Shown: positions 1 through 8,470 of the stretch, piece by piece | Numbering within the stretch: position 1 is the stretch's first letter | Layout of the letters: every line of letters begins with the position of its first letter | Assembly: GCA_020161355.1 (NCBI GenBank) | Contig: JAIUOF010000001.1 | Coordinates: 620,001 to 684,000, forward strand | Origin: Bacteroidota bacterium | Lineage (GTDB): Bacteria > Bacteroidota > Bacteroidia > Cytophagales > Spirosomataceae | DNA: 64,000 nucleotides | Reading direction: 5' to 3' | Program-made: the position numbers and the translations under genes | Notes under the pieces: generated by a model | Database searches by the model: none | Told to the model about the DNA's origin: nothing | What the model saw: only the letters and a program-made list of their open reading frames with translations

Positions 1-208
1 CGGCACCTGCAAACATGGATGCAATGCGACCCAAAAGAAGGAAAAATGGTGCACCAGCAGGGTGAGGAACCTGCAGTTTATAAGAACAAGCGATAAACTC
101 ACCGCAGTCCCAAAAACTGGCCGTAGGCTCAACTGTAAGAGTATAAGTAACCAGCGAAATAGCAAAAACAAGCCAGCCACCAATATTGTTTAGATTTTTG
201 AAATTCAT
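1..208 (-). CDS. DUF2723 (TMEM260-like) membrane protein, N-terminal part
   Basis: The first 69 codons of a gene that runs off the left edge. Translation from the ATG at 208 shows a first membrane helix (GGWLVFAISLVTYTL) and then the family signature WDCGEFIACSYKLQVPHPAG. That segment is characteristic of DUF2723 multi-pass proteins, which are common in Bacteroidota and resemble eukaryotic TMEM260, a protein O-mannosyltransferase-type family. Only the N-terminus is visible, so the C-terminal part cannot be assessed. It may be transcribed behind the kinase at 311-940, about 100 bases upstream on the same strand. The family assignment is strong; the reaction is not shown by the sequence. Confidence 0.85.
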   Translation of the reverse strand, partial: MNFKNLNNIGGWLVFAISLVTYTLTVEPTASFWDCGEFIACSYKLQVPHPAGAPFFLLLGRIASMFAGA

Positions 209-310
209 AAAATGATTATATTCAGTTTATTAAAATACTATTTAGGAGAATTTTTTGCCAAAAATAAGAATTTAGATTGGAATATCGTTTAGATGATATT
301 TTAAATAAAG

Positions 311-940
311 TTAAATCTTGAGCTGAGTACCAATATTTATGGTTTTTTCCAGCTTATCAGTGATTAATTTAAAATCTTCAGGTTTGTCAACAAAATCCAA
401 ATGATTTACATCAATTTCTATAAATTTACCGTGATCATATTGATGTTTAAAATTCTCATATAAATAATTAAGGCTCCGTAAATATTCAGGATCCATGTTT
501 TGTTCATAATCACGATTCCTCTTTTTTATCTGACTCAAAAGCTTGGGAATGTCAGCTTTTAGATAAATCATAAGGTCGGGGGGAGAGATTGCCTTCATTA
601 TAGTGTTAAAAAGCCCTCTATAGGTCTGAAAATCAGTTTCATTCATACTTCCATTGTCATAAAGATTTTGAGCAAAAATATAGGCATCTTCATAAATGGT
701 TCGGTCCTGAATAATAGTTCTTTCATCCTGATTTATGATTTTTAAAACTTGCTCAAAACGGCTATTAAGAAAATACACCTGAAGGTGAAAAGACCATTTT
801 TTCATATCCCCATAAAATGGTGCCAAATATGGATTGCCGTCAACCGCTTCATAAAATACTTCCCAACCATAATGTTTAGCCAGCATTTCGGCTAGTGTGG
901 TTTTACCTGCCCCAATATTTCCTGTGATTGCAATGTGCAT
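311..940 (-). CDS. Deoxynucleoside kinase
   Basis: A 209-aa enzyme expected to phosphorylate deoxynucleosides (dA/dG type) in the cytoplasmic salvage pathway. The chosen start gives the compact family N-terminus MHIAITGNIGAGKTTL, with the P-loop GNIGAGKT at residues 6-13. The reading frame continues upstream to 1069, but that extension has no family character. Other family features are the ERTIIQDRTIYED segment (the DRS/ERS-like motif with substrate-binding Arg) and RNRDYEQ near residue 150 as the LID region. The length matches bacterial dAK/dGK enzymes. Its start lies about 115 bases from the divergent surE. Substrate preference cannot be read from the sequence. Confidence 0.9.
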   Translation of the reverse strand: MHIAITGNIGAGKTTLAEMLAKHYGWEVFYEAVDGNPYLAPFYGDMKKWSFHLQVYFLNSRFEQVLKIINQDERTIIQDRTIYEDAYIFAQNLYDNGSMNETDFQTYRGLFNTIMKAISPPDLMIYLKADIPKLLSQIKKRNRDYEQNMDPEYLRSLNYLYENFKHQYDHGKFIEIDVNHLDFVDKPEDFKLITDKLEKTINIGTQLKI

Positions 941-1021
941 TGTTAATGATTCTCTCGATAAAATATTTCGTAAAAATAAGGAATCGCTGAAAATTTTCCG
1001 AAGGAAATAAACATTGATTAG

Positions 1022-1029
1022 TAAATTTG
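1022..1029 (+). promoter_or_regulatory. Candidate -7 promoter element for surE
   Basis: TAAATTTG matches the Bacteroidota sigma-70 -7 consensus TAnnTTTG and lies 27 bases before the surE ATG, giving a short leader. No clear -33 TTTG was found at the usual distance. Confidence 0.45.
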
Positions 1030-1056
1030 GAGAAATATTCAGAGAAAATAGTAAAA

Positions 1057-1827
1057 ATGAAGAAACCACTTATTTTGGTAACCAACGACGATGGAATCAC
1101 CTCAAAAGGAATAAAAGTATTGATTGAAGAAATGTCAAAGCTGGGAGAAGTTTTTGTTCTCGCACCAGATAGCCCAAATTCAGGAATGGGTCATGCTATC
1201 ACGGTTGATACAACTCTTCATATTAAAAAGTCACCGATATTTGGCGAAATTGCCTCATTTGAGTGCTCAGGAACACCTGCTGACTGTGTTAAATTGGCAA
1301 AACATGAGTTTTTGAACGGAAGAAAAATAGATTTAGTGGTAAGTGGAATCAACCATGGCTCCAACTCTTCGATTTCTGTTATTTACTCCGGTACCATGTC
1401 AGCTGCTATCGAAGGAGCTATTGAAGGGATACCTTCTATAGGGTTTTCATTAGATGATTTTCATTATGATGCTGACTTTGAGCACACAAGGCCTTTTTTA
1501 ACCAAAATTGCATCCTATGTTCTTAAAAATGGGATGCCCCAAGGCACTGCCTTAAATGTAAATATACCCAAAAAACAGGACGAAGAAATTAAAGGAATCA
1601 AATTTTGTCGTCAAACTAATGGCTATTGGCATGAGGAGTTTGACGCAAGAAAAGATCCGCATGGACGCCCCTATTACTGGATGGGAGGTTATTATGTAAA
1701 TCGTGAAGCTGAAGCAGAGGATAATGATATCTGGGCTCTGGAAAACAATTACGTGAGTATTGTTCCCTGCAAATATGATTTGACAGATTATTTAGCACTG
1801 GAAAAAATTTCTGATTGGGATATTTAA
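1057..1827 (+). CDS. surE: 5'-nucleotidase SurE
   Basis: A 256-aa SurE-family nucleoside monophosphate phosphatase. The N-terminus KKPLILVTNDDGI contains the metal-binding NDDG motif. Further along are the conserved LAPDSPNSGMGHAIT segment (with the SurE Ser/Asn metal ligands), CSGTPADCVKLA and VSGINHGSN. The ATG at 1057 puts the DDG motif about 10 residues in, as in characterised SurE proteins; a frame start at 1027 would add unsupported residues. The stop overlaps the convergent NUDIX gene by 4 bases. Likely a housekeeping survival and nucleotide-pool enzyme. Confidence 0.95.
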   Translation: MKKPLILVTNDDGITSKGIKVLIEEMSKLGEVFVLAPDSPNSGMGHAITVDTTLHIKKSPIFGEIASFECSGTPADCVKLAKHEFLNGRKIDLVVSGINHGSNSSISVIYSGTMSAAIEGAIEGIPSIGFSLDDFHYDADFEHTRPFLTKIASYVLKNGMPQGTALNVNIPKKQDEEIKGIKFCRQTNGYWHEEFDARKDPHGRPYYWMGGYYVNREAEAEDNDIWALENNYVSIVPCKYDLTDYLALEKISDWDI

Positions 1828-2375
1828 ACCAGCCCTTTTAAGATTGCCACTTTTAAAATACCTGCGACTGATAGGGAGTCGGTTATTTGATTATTCATAA
1901 CGAGTTCATAAGCCTCTTTCAATGATACCTTTTTGATTTGTAAATCTTCTGTTTCCTCGGGCTCTGATTCTCCATGCGTGAGGTTTTCGGCCAAAAATAT
2001 AAACCCTACTTCTCTACAAACAGAATTAGAAGTGTGAATTTTGGCAACCATAGTATATTTTTCTGCCGAAAAACCCGTTTCTTCTTTCAGTTCGCGTTTT
2101 GCAGCCTCCAGGATGTCTTCACCCATGGGACATCCCCCTTCCGGAATTTCCCATGAATACTCTTCTATTGGAAATCGGAACTGTCCTACCAACCAGGTAT
2201 TCAGATCGTTATCAACCGGAATTATACCGATGGCAATATTTTTAAAGTTTACCTGACCATAAATTCCGGCACCTCCCGAGGGATTTAGTACTTCGTGATG
2301 CTCAACTTCAATCCATGGATTTTCATAGATTACCTGCGTTGAAAGTTTTTTCCAGGTGTTTTTTTGGCTTTCCAT
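1824..2375 (-). CDS. NUDIX hydrolase (ADP-ribose pyrophosphatase-like)
   Basis: A 183-aa NUDIX protein. The complete NUDIX box Gx5Ex7REUxEExGU is visible as GGCPMGE...REL KEETGF at about residues 80-102. The architecture (N-terminal beta strand domain, GQFRFP, box, then HTSNSVCREVGFIF) resembles ADP-ribose or nucleoside-diphosphate-sugar pyrophosphatases of the NudF type. The exact substrate is inferred only. Convergent with surE. Confidence 0.88.
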   Translation of the reverse strand: MESQKNTWKKLSTQVIYENPWIEVEHHEVLNPSGGAGIYGQVNFKNIAIGIIPVDNDLNTWLVGQFRFPIEEYSWEIPEGGCPMGEDILEAAKRELKEETGFSAEKYTMVAKIHTSNSVCREVGFIFLAENLTHGESEPEETEDLQIKKVSLKEAYELVMNNQITDSLSVAGILKVAILKGLV

Positions 2376-2424
2376 GGTTCAAAATTAATGTAAAAGCATT
2401 AGTTTCGAAAAATTTTTCTGCCAA

Positions 2425-3420
2425 ATGCTCGAAAGACTATTCTCGAATAAAAAAAACGCCATCATTATTTCGCTCACTGTATCTTTTATTGTGATGGCAA
2501 TGAAGTTTTCAGCATATTTAATCACAAAATCCAACGCAATTTTAACTGATGCAGCTGAGTCCATTGTAAATATTGTCGCCGCCTCATTTGCATTATACTC
2601 ATTGCACCTAAGTGACCTTCCCCGTGATGAAAATCACCCTTATGGGCATGGGAAAGTGGAATTTTTTTCATCGGGTTTGGAAGGTTTTTTGATAATTATA
2701 GCCGGGATTTTAACGCTTATTCCGGCAATAATTGCTCTAGGCAATGGAAATATCGCAATTGATAACTTAAGCTCAGGATTAGGAATAACACTTATCGTCA
2801 TTTTTGTAAATGGCATTGTGGGGTATTTATTGATAAATTATGGAAAAAAACTTCACAGCATAGTTCTGGAAGCCGACGGGCATCATCTTCTGGTTGATAC
2901 GGTAAGTAGTGTAGTATTATTAATTGGACTTTTTGCCGTGAAATTTACCGGATATAAAATAATTGACCCAATATTGGCTATCATCATGGCTTTCTATATC
3001 ATCTACAATGGCGTGATGATTTTCAGAAAATCTGTTTCGGGCTTGATGGATGAAACTGATTATGATGTTTTGAAAAAAATAATCGAAATTCTAAAGAAAA
3101 ACCGAAAAGATGAATGGATAGATATTCACAATTTTAGGGTAAAGAAATATGGAGCTGACTTACATATTGATTGTCATTTGACGCTTCCTTACTATTTATC
3201 GCTGCAAGATGCCCATGAGGAAGTGAGTGGTTTGGAAAAAATTTTGCGAAAAAATACCGTAAATGATGTTGAACTCTTTATTCATTCAGACCCCTGCTTA
3301 CCTGATTGCTGTCATTATTGCAGAGTGAAAAATTGTAATAAAAGAACCCAGAACTTTGAAAAAGAAGTGCTTTGGACCGCAGAAACATTAATCAGCAACC
3401 AAAAGCACTTCAATTATTAA
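2425..3420 (+). CDS. Cation diffusion facilitator family transporter
   Basis: A 331-aa CDF-family divalent metal exporter. The N-terminal half has about six hydrophobic helices. Family motifs include TDAAESIVN on helix 2 (metal-site Asp), HPYGHGKVE after helix 2-3, and EADGHHLLVDTVSS (H-x-x-x-D) on helix 5. The C-terminal cytoplasmic domain has IDCHLTLPYYLSLQDAHE and ends in an unusual Cys cluster, CLPDCCHYCRVKNC (about residues 290-307), which could be an extra metal site. Metal preference (Zn/Fe/Co) is not shown. Convergent with the GH65 gene, with only 2 bases between them. Confidence 0.9.
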   Translation: MLERLFSNKKNAIIISLTVSFIVMAMKFSAYLITKSNAILTDAAESIVNIVAASFALYSLHLSDLPRDENHPYGHGKVEFFSSGLEGFLIIIAGILTLIPAIIALGNGNIAIDNLSSGLGITLIVIFVNGIVGYLLINYGKKLHSIVLEADGHHLLVDTVSSVVLLIGLFAVKFTGYKIIDPILAIIMAFYIIYNGVMIFRKSVSGLMDETDYDVLKKIIEILKKNRKDEWIDIHNFRVKKYGADLHIDCHLTLPYYLSLQDAHEEVSGLEKILRKNTVNDVELFIHSDPCLPDCCHYCRVKNCNKRTQNFEKEVLWTAETLISNQKHFNY

Positions 3421-3422
3421 AA

Positions 3423-5744
3423 TCAAAGGGGCTTGTTGAGGGTTTTACCTGAAATAGCAACTACTTCTTCACCTTTAATATTCAATAAGATATCCGGCCC
3501 ACTGAGGTTTACAATTTCGATTTCAGATTGGCTAATTACGATTTCAAGTAAATTTTTCTGAATTCCAACTCTGAATGAGAGACCTTCCCATTGTTGAGGC
3601 AATTTGGGGTCAAGGAATATTTCTCCATTTTTTACTCTCATACCACCAAACCCTTTCACTACCGACATCCATGTACCAGCCATAGAAGTGATATGCAGTC
3701 CGTCTTCTGTGTCATTGTTATAATCATCAATATCCAATCTGGAGGTCCTCAGATACATTTCATTGGCTTTGTCCATTTTGTCAAGTTTTGTGGCCAAAAT
3801 GGTATGTACACAAGGCGAAAGGGATGATTCATGCACCGTCATAGGCTCATAGAAATCAAAATTTCGGCGGTGTGTATCCAGATCAAAATCGTCTTCAAAG
3901 AAATACAAACCTTGCAAAACATCGGCTTGCTTGATAAAACAAGACCTCAATATACGGTCCCAGGACCATTTTTGGTTGATTGGTCGGTGTTCAGTGATTT
4001 GATCTACGGTCAGGAGCTCTTTATCCAAAAATCCGTCCTGTTGTAAATATACTGCTTTAGATTCGTCATACGGGAAATGCATATTTTCGATAATATGCGA
4101 CCACCTTGAGGTTTCGGTTTCTTCTGTAAAAGAAATTTTATTTACAATCCTTTCAAAGTCAGCAACCTCTGCTTTTACTTTTTGTAAAGACTCCAGGGCG
4201 TATTTTAAAGTCCAAACTGCCAGATAGTTGGTGTACCAGTTGTTGTTTACGTTGTTTTCGTATTCATTGGGTCCGGTAACTCCCAGCATCACGTACTTTT
4301 TCAGATTTTCAGACCAGGTAATACGCTGTGACCAAAATCTAGAAATACCAATTAGTACTTCCAGTCCATATTCGTTCAGGTATTTTTCATCACCGGTATA
4401 ATTAATATAGTCATAAATGGCATAAGCTATGGCTCCGTTTCTATGGATTTCTTCGAAAGTAATCTCCCATTCATTATGACACTCTTCACCGTTCATAGTT
4501 ACCATCGGATACAGAGCCGCTCCATCTTTGAAACCCAGCTTTTGGGCATTCTCAATGGCTTTTTGCAAATGATTATATCTGTAAACCAAAAGATTACGAG
4601 CAACCGATGAATCAGCAGCAGAGAGATAAAATGGAATACAATAAGCCTCGGTATCCCAGTAAGTCACCCCGCCATATTTTTCTCCGGTAAATCCTTTGGG
4701 ACCAATGTTTAGTCTGGCATCTTGCCCGGTATAAGTTTGTTGCAGATGAAAAATATTGAACCGGATACCTTGTTGGGCCGAAACATCACCCTTGATAATG
4801 ATATCATTGCGGCTCCACTTTTCTTCCCACGATGCTACATGAGCAGCCAATAAGTCTTCGTATCCTATTTTCGCGATTTTTTCAAGGTAAGCTTTTGAAT
4901 TCACAGCAAGTTTCTCAACCGGGTGGTTTTCAGAGGAAAGATTAACTGCGTACTTATAAACAGTCAAGGTCTCACCCTCAGTAACCGAAATTTTCGTCTC
5001 ACAAGCTACGTATTTTTCAAGCTTTATAGGTAAGGAACTAAAAGACAAGTCTTTATCATTTTTAGAAACTGTAAATTTCATTCCTGTGCAAACCTGAAAC
5101 TGGGGCACACTTGTCCAGGGTGATTTTTTGGTTTGAAGTGTCAGATTTGCTTCAGCGAAAAGTGTCTCTTTGTCGATTTCCTCCCAGAACTTCTCACCAT
5201 GGTTGGAATCACGGTTTGAAATATCACCGTCAATAAACGGTTTGAAGGTAATTTCTCCTGAAAAATTCAAAGGCGTAACCTGATATTTGATCACTCCGGC
5301 TTCATCGTGAGCCATAGAGCAAAATCTTGAAGATTGGATTCTAAGACGTTTTCCATCTTCTATCTCAATAGTTGTATCCCGGCTTAAAACCCCGGTTTTC
5401 ATGTCCAATTCCCGATAAAAATGCTCTATCTTCGATTTTGCAAGGTCAACTATAACATCCCCGATTTTTACTTCGATACCCACCCAGTTGGCCGCATTGA
5501 TAACTTTTGCAAAATAATCAGGATACCCGTTTTTCCACCAGCCAACCCGTGTTTTGTCAGGAAACCATACTCCCGCAACATAATTTCCCTGTAAAGAATG
5601 ACCTGAAAATGTCTCTTCAAAATTTCCTCTCTGCCCCATTCTACCGTTTCCGAGACTCATGAGACTTTCAGTTACTTCATTGTATTCAGCATGAAATCCT
5701 TCCTCGATAATCTTCCATTCATCATGCCTGATATAGTTTTTCAT
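3423..5744 (-). CDS. mapA: Glycoside hydrolase family 65 maltose phosphorylase
   Basis: A 773-aa GH65 protein, the usual length for maltose phosphorylase. It is expected to cleave maltose with phosphate into glucose and beta-glucose-1-phosphate in the cytoplasm. The N-terminus MKNYIRHDEWKIIEEGF and the LMSLGNGRMGQRGNFEE segment are typical. The (alpha/alpha)6 domain contains HNEWEITFEEIHRNG (about 423-437) and GPNEYENNVNNNWYTN. The Glu of GPNEY (about residue 494) is at the family's general-acid position. It follows pgmB, which uses beta-glucose-1-phosphate, and that pairing argues for maltose rather than trehalose or kojibiose phosphorylase. No signal peptide. Confidence 0.9.
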   Translation of the reverse strand: MKNYIRHDEWKIIEEGFHAEYNEVTESLMSLGNGRMGQRGNFEETFSGHSLQGNYVAGVWFPDKTRVGWWKNGYPDYFAKVINAANWVGIEVKIGDVIVDLAKSKIEHFYRELDMKTGVLSRDTTIEIEDGKRLRIQSSRFCSMAHDEAGVIKYQVTPLNFSGEITFKPFIDGDISNRDSNHGEKFWEEIDKETLFAEANLTLQTKKSPWTSVPQFQVCTGMKFTVSKNDKDLSFSSLPIKLEKYVACETKISVTEGETLTVYKYAVNLSSENHPVEKLAVNSKAYLEKIAKIGYEDLLAAHVASWEEKWSRNDIIIKGDVSAQQGIRFNIFHLQQTYTGQDARLNIGPKGFTGEKYGGVTYWDTEAYCIPFYLSAADSSVARNLLVYRYNHLQKAIENAQKLGFKDGAALYPMVTMNGEECHNEWEITFEEIHRNGAIAYAIYDYINYTGDEKYLNEYGLEVLIGISRFWSQRITWSENLKKYVMLGVTGPNEYENNVNNNWYTNYLAVWTLKYALESLQKVKAEVADFERIVNKISFTEETETSRWSHIIENMHFPYDESKAVYLQQDGFLDKELLTVDQITEHRPINQKWSWDRILRSCFIKQADVLQGLYFFEDDFDLDTHRRNFDFYEPMTVHESSLSPCVHTILATKLDKMDKANEMYLRTSRLDIDDYNNDTEDGLHITSMAGTWMSVVKGFGGMRVKNGEIFLDPKLPQQWEGLSFRVGIQKNLLEIVISQSEIEIVNLSGPDILLNIKGEEVVAISGKTLNKPL

Positions 5745-5769
5745 TGGAATAATATTTATATAAATGAAT

Positions 5770-6417
5770 TTACAAATTTAAAAATTCGGACACGGAATGT
5801 CCTTCAAAACTGTTTATGACAATGTCCGCATTAAATAAAACTTTAGAACTTCCAATTCCAACAGCTTTCATATTTGCGGCTTTGGCTGCTTCAACCCCTG
5901 CGAAGGCATCTTCAAAAACAATGCAGCTTTCGTTCTCAAAACCTAAAGATTGAGCTCCTTTTACGAAAACTTCAGGATCTGGCTTGCTCTTTGAAACTTG
6001 ATTGCCGTCAATAATCGCATCAAAAAGTGGCTTAACTCCAATTTTTTCCAGAATAAGATTTGAATTTTTTGAAGCAGATCCTAAAGCGATTTTTACCCCC
6101 GACTCTCTGGCTTCTGCTAGAAAGCTTGAAACACCCGGTAAGATATTTGCAGGTGTCATGGTATTTACCAATTCAAGGTAGTCGGCATTTTTTTGGGCGG
6201 CTAATTCAAGTTTTTGTTCTTCTGAAATCTCCAGATTCCCATGTTTTAATATAGCGTTTAGGGAATCCATCCGGCTAATTCCCTTCAAAGTTTCATTGAA
6301 TTCCTCATCAATATCAAACCCAAGTCCATTTGCCATTTTTTTCCAGGCCTGGTAATGGAAAATGGCAGTATCCACAATCACGCCATCCAGATCAAACAGG
6401 AATGCTTTTATTTTCAT
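5770..6417 (-). CDS. pgmB: Beta-phosphoglucomutase
   Basis: A 215-aa HAD-superfamily enzyme converting beta-glucose-1-phosphate to glucose-6-phosphate. Motif I is FLFDLDGVIVDT (nucleophile Asp and acid/base Asp). The cap-domain segment LKGISRMDSLNAIL is the phosphoglucomutase-specific GxxRxxSL substrate loop. Later motifs are GSASKN (motif II), KPDPEVF (Lys) and VFEDAFAGVEAA (motif IV). It sits between the periplasmic GH13 gene and the GH65 phosphorylase, consuming the phosphorylase product, so the three probably form one operon. Confidence 0.93.
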   Translation of the reverse strand: MKIKAFLFDLDGVIVDTAIFHYQAWKKMANGLGFDIDEEFNETLKGISRMDSLNAILKHGNLEISEEQKLELAAQKNADYLELVNTMTPANILPGVSSFLAEARESGVKIALGSASKNSNLILEKIGVKPLFDAIIDGNQVSKSKPDPEVFVKGAQSLGFENESCIVFEDAFAGVEAAKAANMKAVGIGSSKVLFNADIVINSFEGHSVSEFLNL

Positions 6418-6485
6418 TTTTCTTTGGTAAATATTTTTACTATTTTATCAAACTGACCGTCCCGAAGTTTTTTAATTTGCTTATT

Positions 6486-6510
6486 ACACTTCGACAAGCT
6501 CAGTGTGACA
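6486..6510. repeat. Short dispersed palindrome downstream of the GH13 gene
   Basis: ACACT-TCGACAAGCTC-AGTGT sits six bases after the GH13 stop (minus strand). The outer 5-bp arms are inverted. TTCGACAAGCTCAGTGTGAC-type sequences recur between genes in many bacteria, from general knowledge; only one copy is seen here. It may act as an mRNA-end or REP-like hairpin, without a T-run. Confidence 0.4.
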
Positions 6511-6511
6511 T

Positions 6512-8377
6512 CTACTTTAATTCCAAAACCAAAACCTGTTTTGGGTCGATTTCAATATTTGAGATATCATTAAACTCTTTTCCGGAAATAATGTCATTTC
6601 CAGCTTTTCTGTGTTTGATTATTTCAGCAAAACGTTCTTTTTCAATGGTTTTCTTTTCCTTTGAGGTGTTTGAAATAACCATTAAAACCTGTTTTTCAGT
6701 ATGCCTGAAATAAACAAAAACGCCATCTCTTGGCACAAACTGCGTATATTGTCCTTTGGCAATAGCCTCAGAGTTTTTACGATAGTTGGCCAATTTTTTT
6801 ACAAAGTCAAATGCCTGATTTTCTGCGGCAGTCCTGTCCTTTGCCTCAAATTTATTCAAAGAATCTGTTTTCCACCCACCGGGGAAGTCACGTCTTACCT
6901 CTGCATCCGAAGGATTCTTGAAATTTTTCATTAAAATCTCAGTTCCGTAATAAAACTGAGGTATTCCTCTGAGGGTCAATAGCCAGGTAACACCCATTTT
7001 ATACTTGTCAAAGTCTTCTCCGATGACAGAGAAGAATCGGTGATGGTCATGATTTTCAAGAAATAAAACATTTTTTTCGGGTTTTTGATAGACCAAATCC
7101 TGGGCCAACACTGAATACAACCTACTTACTCCTTCATTCCATCCAAAATCATGATTCAAGGCCTCGAAAATCGCTTCTTCCACTACAAAATCCAGGGTTC
7201 CCGGCAAATTAGATTTCATCGGTACTACCAGATTGTTTTTCGTATAATATGCCTGAGCAATAGGGTTATTTACAGCTGATTCACCGAAAATATGCATTTC
7301 AGGATATTCGTCATTAAGTGCTTTATTGCATTTATTCATAAAATCCTGATCATTGTACATGTAAGTATCGATTCGCCAGCCGTCGATTCCGAAATATTCA
7401 ACGATCCAAAGGGCATGTTGAATCAGGAAATTTGAAACGAAAGAATTTTTCTGATTTAAATCAGGTAAAAATGACGTAAACCAGCCATTCAACATCTCTT
7501 TTTTATCGATTTCGGCTGCATGTACATCGTAGGTAGGTTGGTCTTTGTAAGTAGTATTGGTGTATTTATCCCATTGATTGAGCCAGTCTTTCATAGGAAG
7601 ATCTTTCAATATCCAATGATTGATACCCACATGATTATAAACTGCATCGTGTACTATTTTCAATCCTTTTTTATGGGCTTCATTGACTAATGTTTTATAG
7701 GCCTCATTTCCTCCCAACCTTTTGTCAATATTATAATGATCGGTAAATCCATAACCATGGTAGGCACTTCTCATAGCACCACCTTCATCAGTCAAAAATT
7801 GATTGTTTTCTATAACTGGAGTCATCCAAATCGCCGTGACACCCAGTTCTTTCAGGTAATCCAAGTGATTAGTAACCCCTTGAAGATCACCTCCATGTCG
7901 ATAAAACGGATTTTTACGATCATGATTAGGGTCGGCCATGTCTGAAAATTTATCGTTTGATTCGTCAGCATTGGAAAACCTGTCGGGCATCAAAAGATAG
8001 ATAAAGTCGTTTTGAGTCAAAGGTTGAGGTTTGGCTGTACGATTGAAAAGCTTATAACTGATTTCGGTTTTTCCAAACATAAATTTCAGGTTACCAGCTT
8101 TTGTGGTTTTTGCAATTTCCAAATCCACAAAAAGGTAGTTTGGATTCTCAACTTTGTTAACCTTCCTAAGTTTTACGCCCGGATATGGCTTTAAACTTAC
8201 AACTGATTTTGAGATATCTTTTCCGTAAAAAAGAATTTGAAGATTAGGATTTTTCATCCCTACATACCAATTGGTAGGGTTAATCTTTTCCACTTTAAAA
8301 TTTTGGGAAAACCCTAAAAACGGGCATGCAAATAGAAGAATAGCGGGAATAATCCCGGCAAGTTTTCTTTTTATCAT
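6512..8377 (-). CDS. GH13 alpha-amylase/neopullulanase (SusA-like), exported
   Basis: A 621-aa GH13 enzyme with an N-terminal signal peptide (MIKRKLAGIIPAILLFACPFLGFSQ), then an immunoglobulin-like N-domain (about 25-120) as in cyclomaltodextrinase/SusA neopullulanases, then the TIM barrel. The four GH13 regions are visible: DAVYNH, GWRIDTYMY (nucleophile Asp about 337), FGESAVN (acid Glu about 366) and LENHDHHR (Asp about 444). It probably degrades starch oligosaccharides or pullulan in the periplasm to feed the transporter and maltose phosphorylase. First gene of the leftward arm of the locus. The SusA comparison is from domain layout, not alignment. Confidence 0.88.
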   Translation of the reverse strand: MIKRKLAGIIPAILLFACPFLGFSQNFKVEKINPTNWYVGMKNPNLQILFYGKDISKSVVSLKPYPGVKLRKVNKVENPNYLFVDLEIAKTTKAGNLKFMFGKTEISYKLFNRTAKPQPLTQNDFIYLLMPDRFSNADESNDKFSDMADPNHDRKNPFYRHGGDLQGVTNHLDYLKELGVTAIWMTPVIENNQFLTDEGGAMRSAYHGYGFTDHYNIDKRLGGNEAYKTLVNEAHKKGLKIVHDAVYNHVGINHWILKDLPMKDWLNQWDKYTNTTYKDQPTYDVHAAEIDKKEMLNGWFTSFLPDLNQKNSFVSNFLIQHALWIVEYFGIDGWRIDTYMYNDQDFMNKCNKALNDEYPEMHIFGESAVNNPIAQAYYTKNNLVVPMKSNLPGTLDFVVEEAIFEALNHDFGWNEGVSRLYSVLAQDLVYQKPEKNVLFLENHDHHRFFSVIGEDFDKYKMGVTWLLTLRGIPQFYYGTEILMKNFKNPSDAEVRRDFPGGWKTDSLNKFEAKDRTAAENQAFDFVKKLANYRKNSEAIAKGQYTQFVPRDGVFVYFRHTEKQVLMVISNTSKEKKTIEKERFAEIIKHRKAGNDIISGKEFNDISNIEIDPKQVLVLELK

Positions 8378-8442
8378 TTTTTGTTAAAGTATTTTTTACA
8401 AAATAAAGCATTTAGAGTTTTTTTTCATAGAAAAAACATTTT

Positions 8443-8450
8443 TACCTTTG
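8443..8450 (+). promoter_or_regulatory. Candidate -7 element for the rightward amylase operon
   Basis: TACCTTTG is an exact fit to TAnnTTTG, 20 bases before the ATG at 8471, in the 93-base divergent region between the two GH13 genes. Its position also favours 8471 over the upstream in-frame ATG at 8381 as the start. Confidence 0.5.
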
Positions 8451-8470
8451 AACAGAATACTTTACACCTT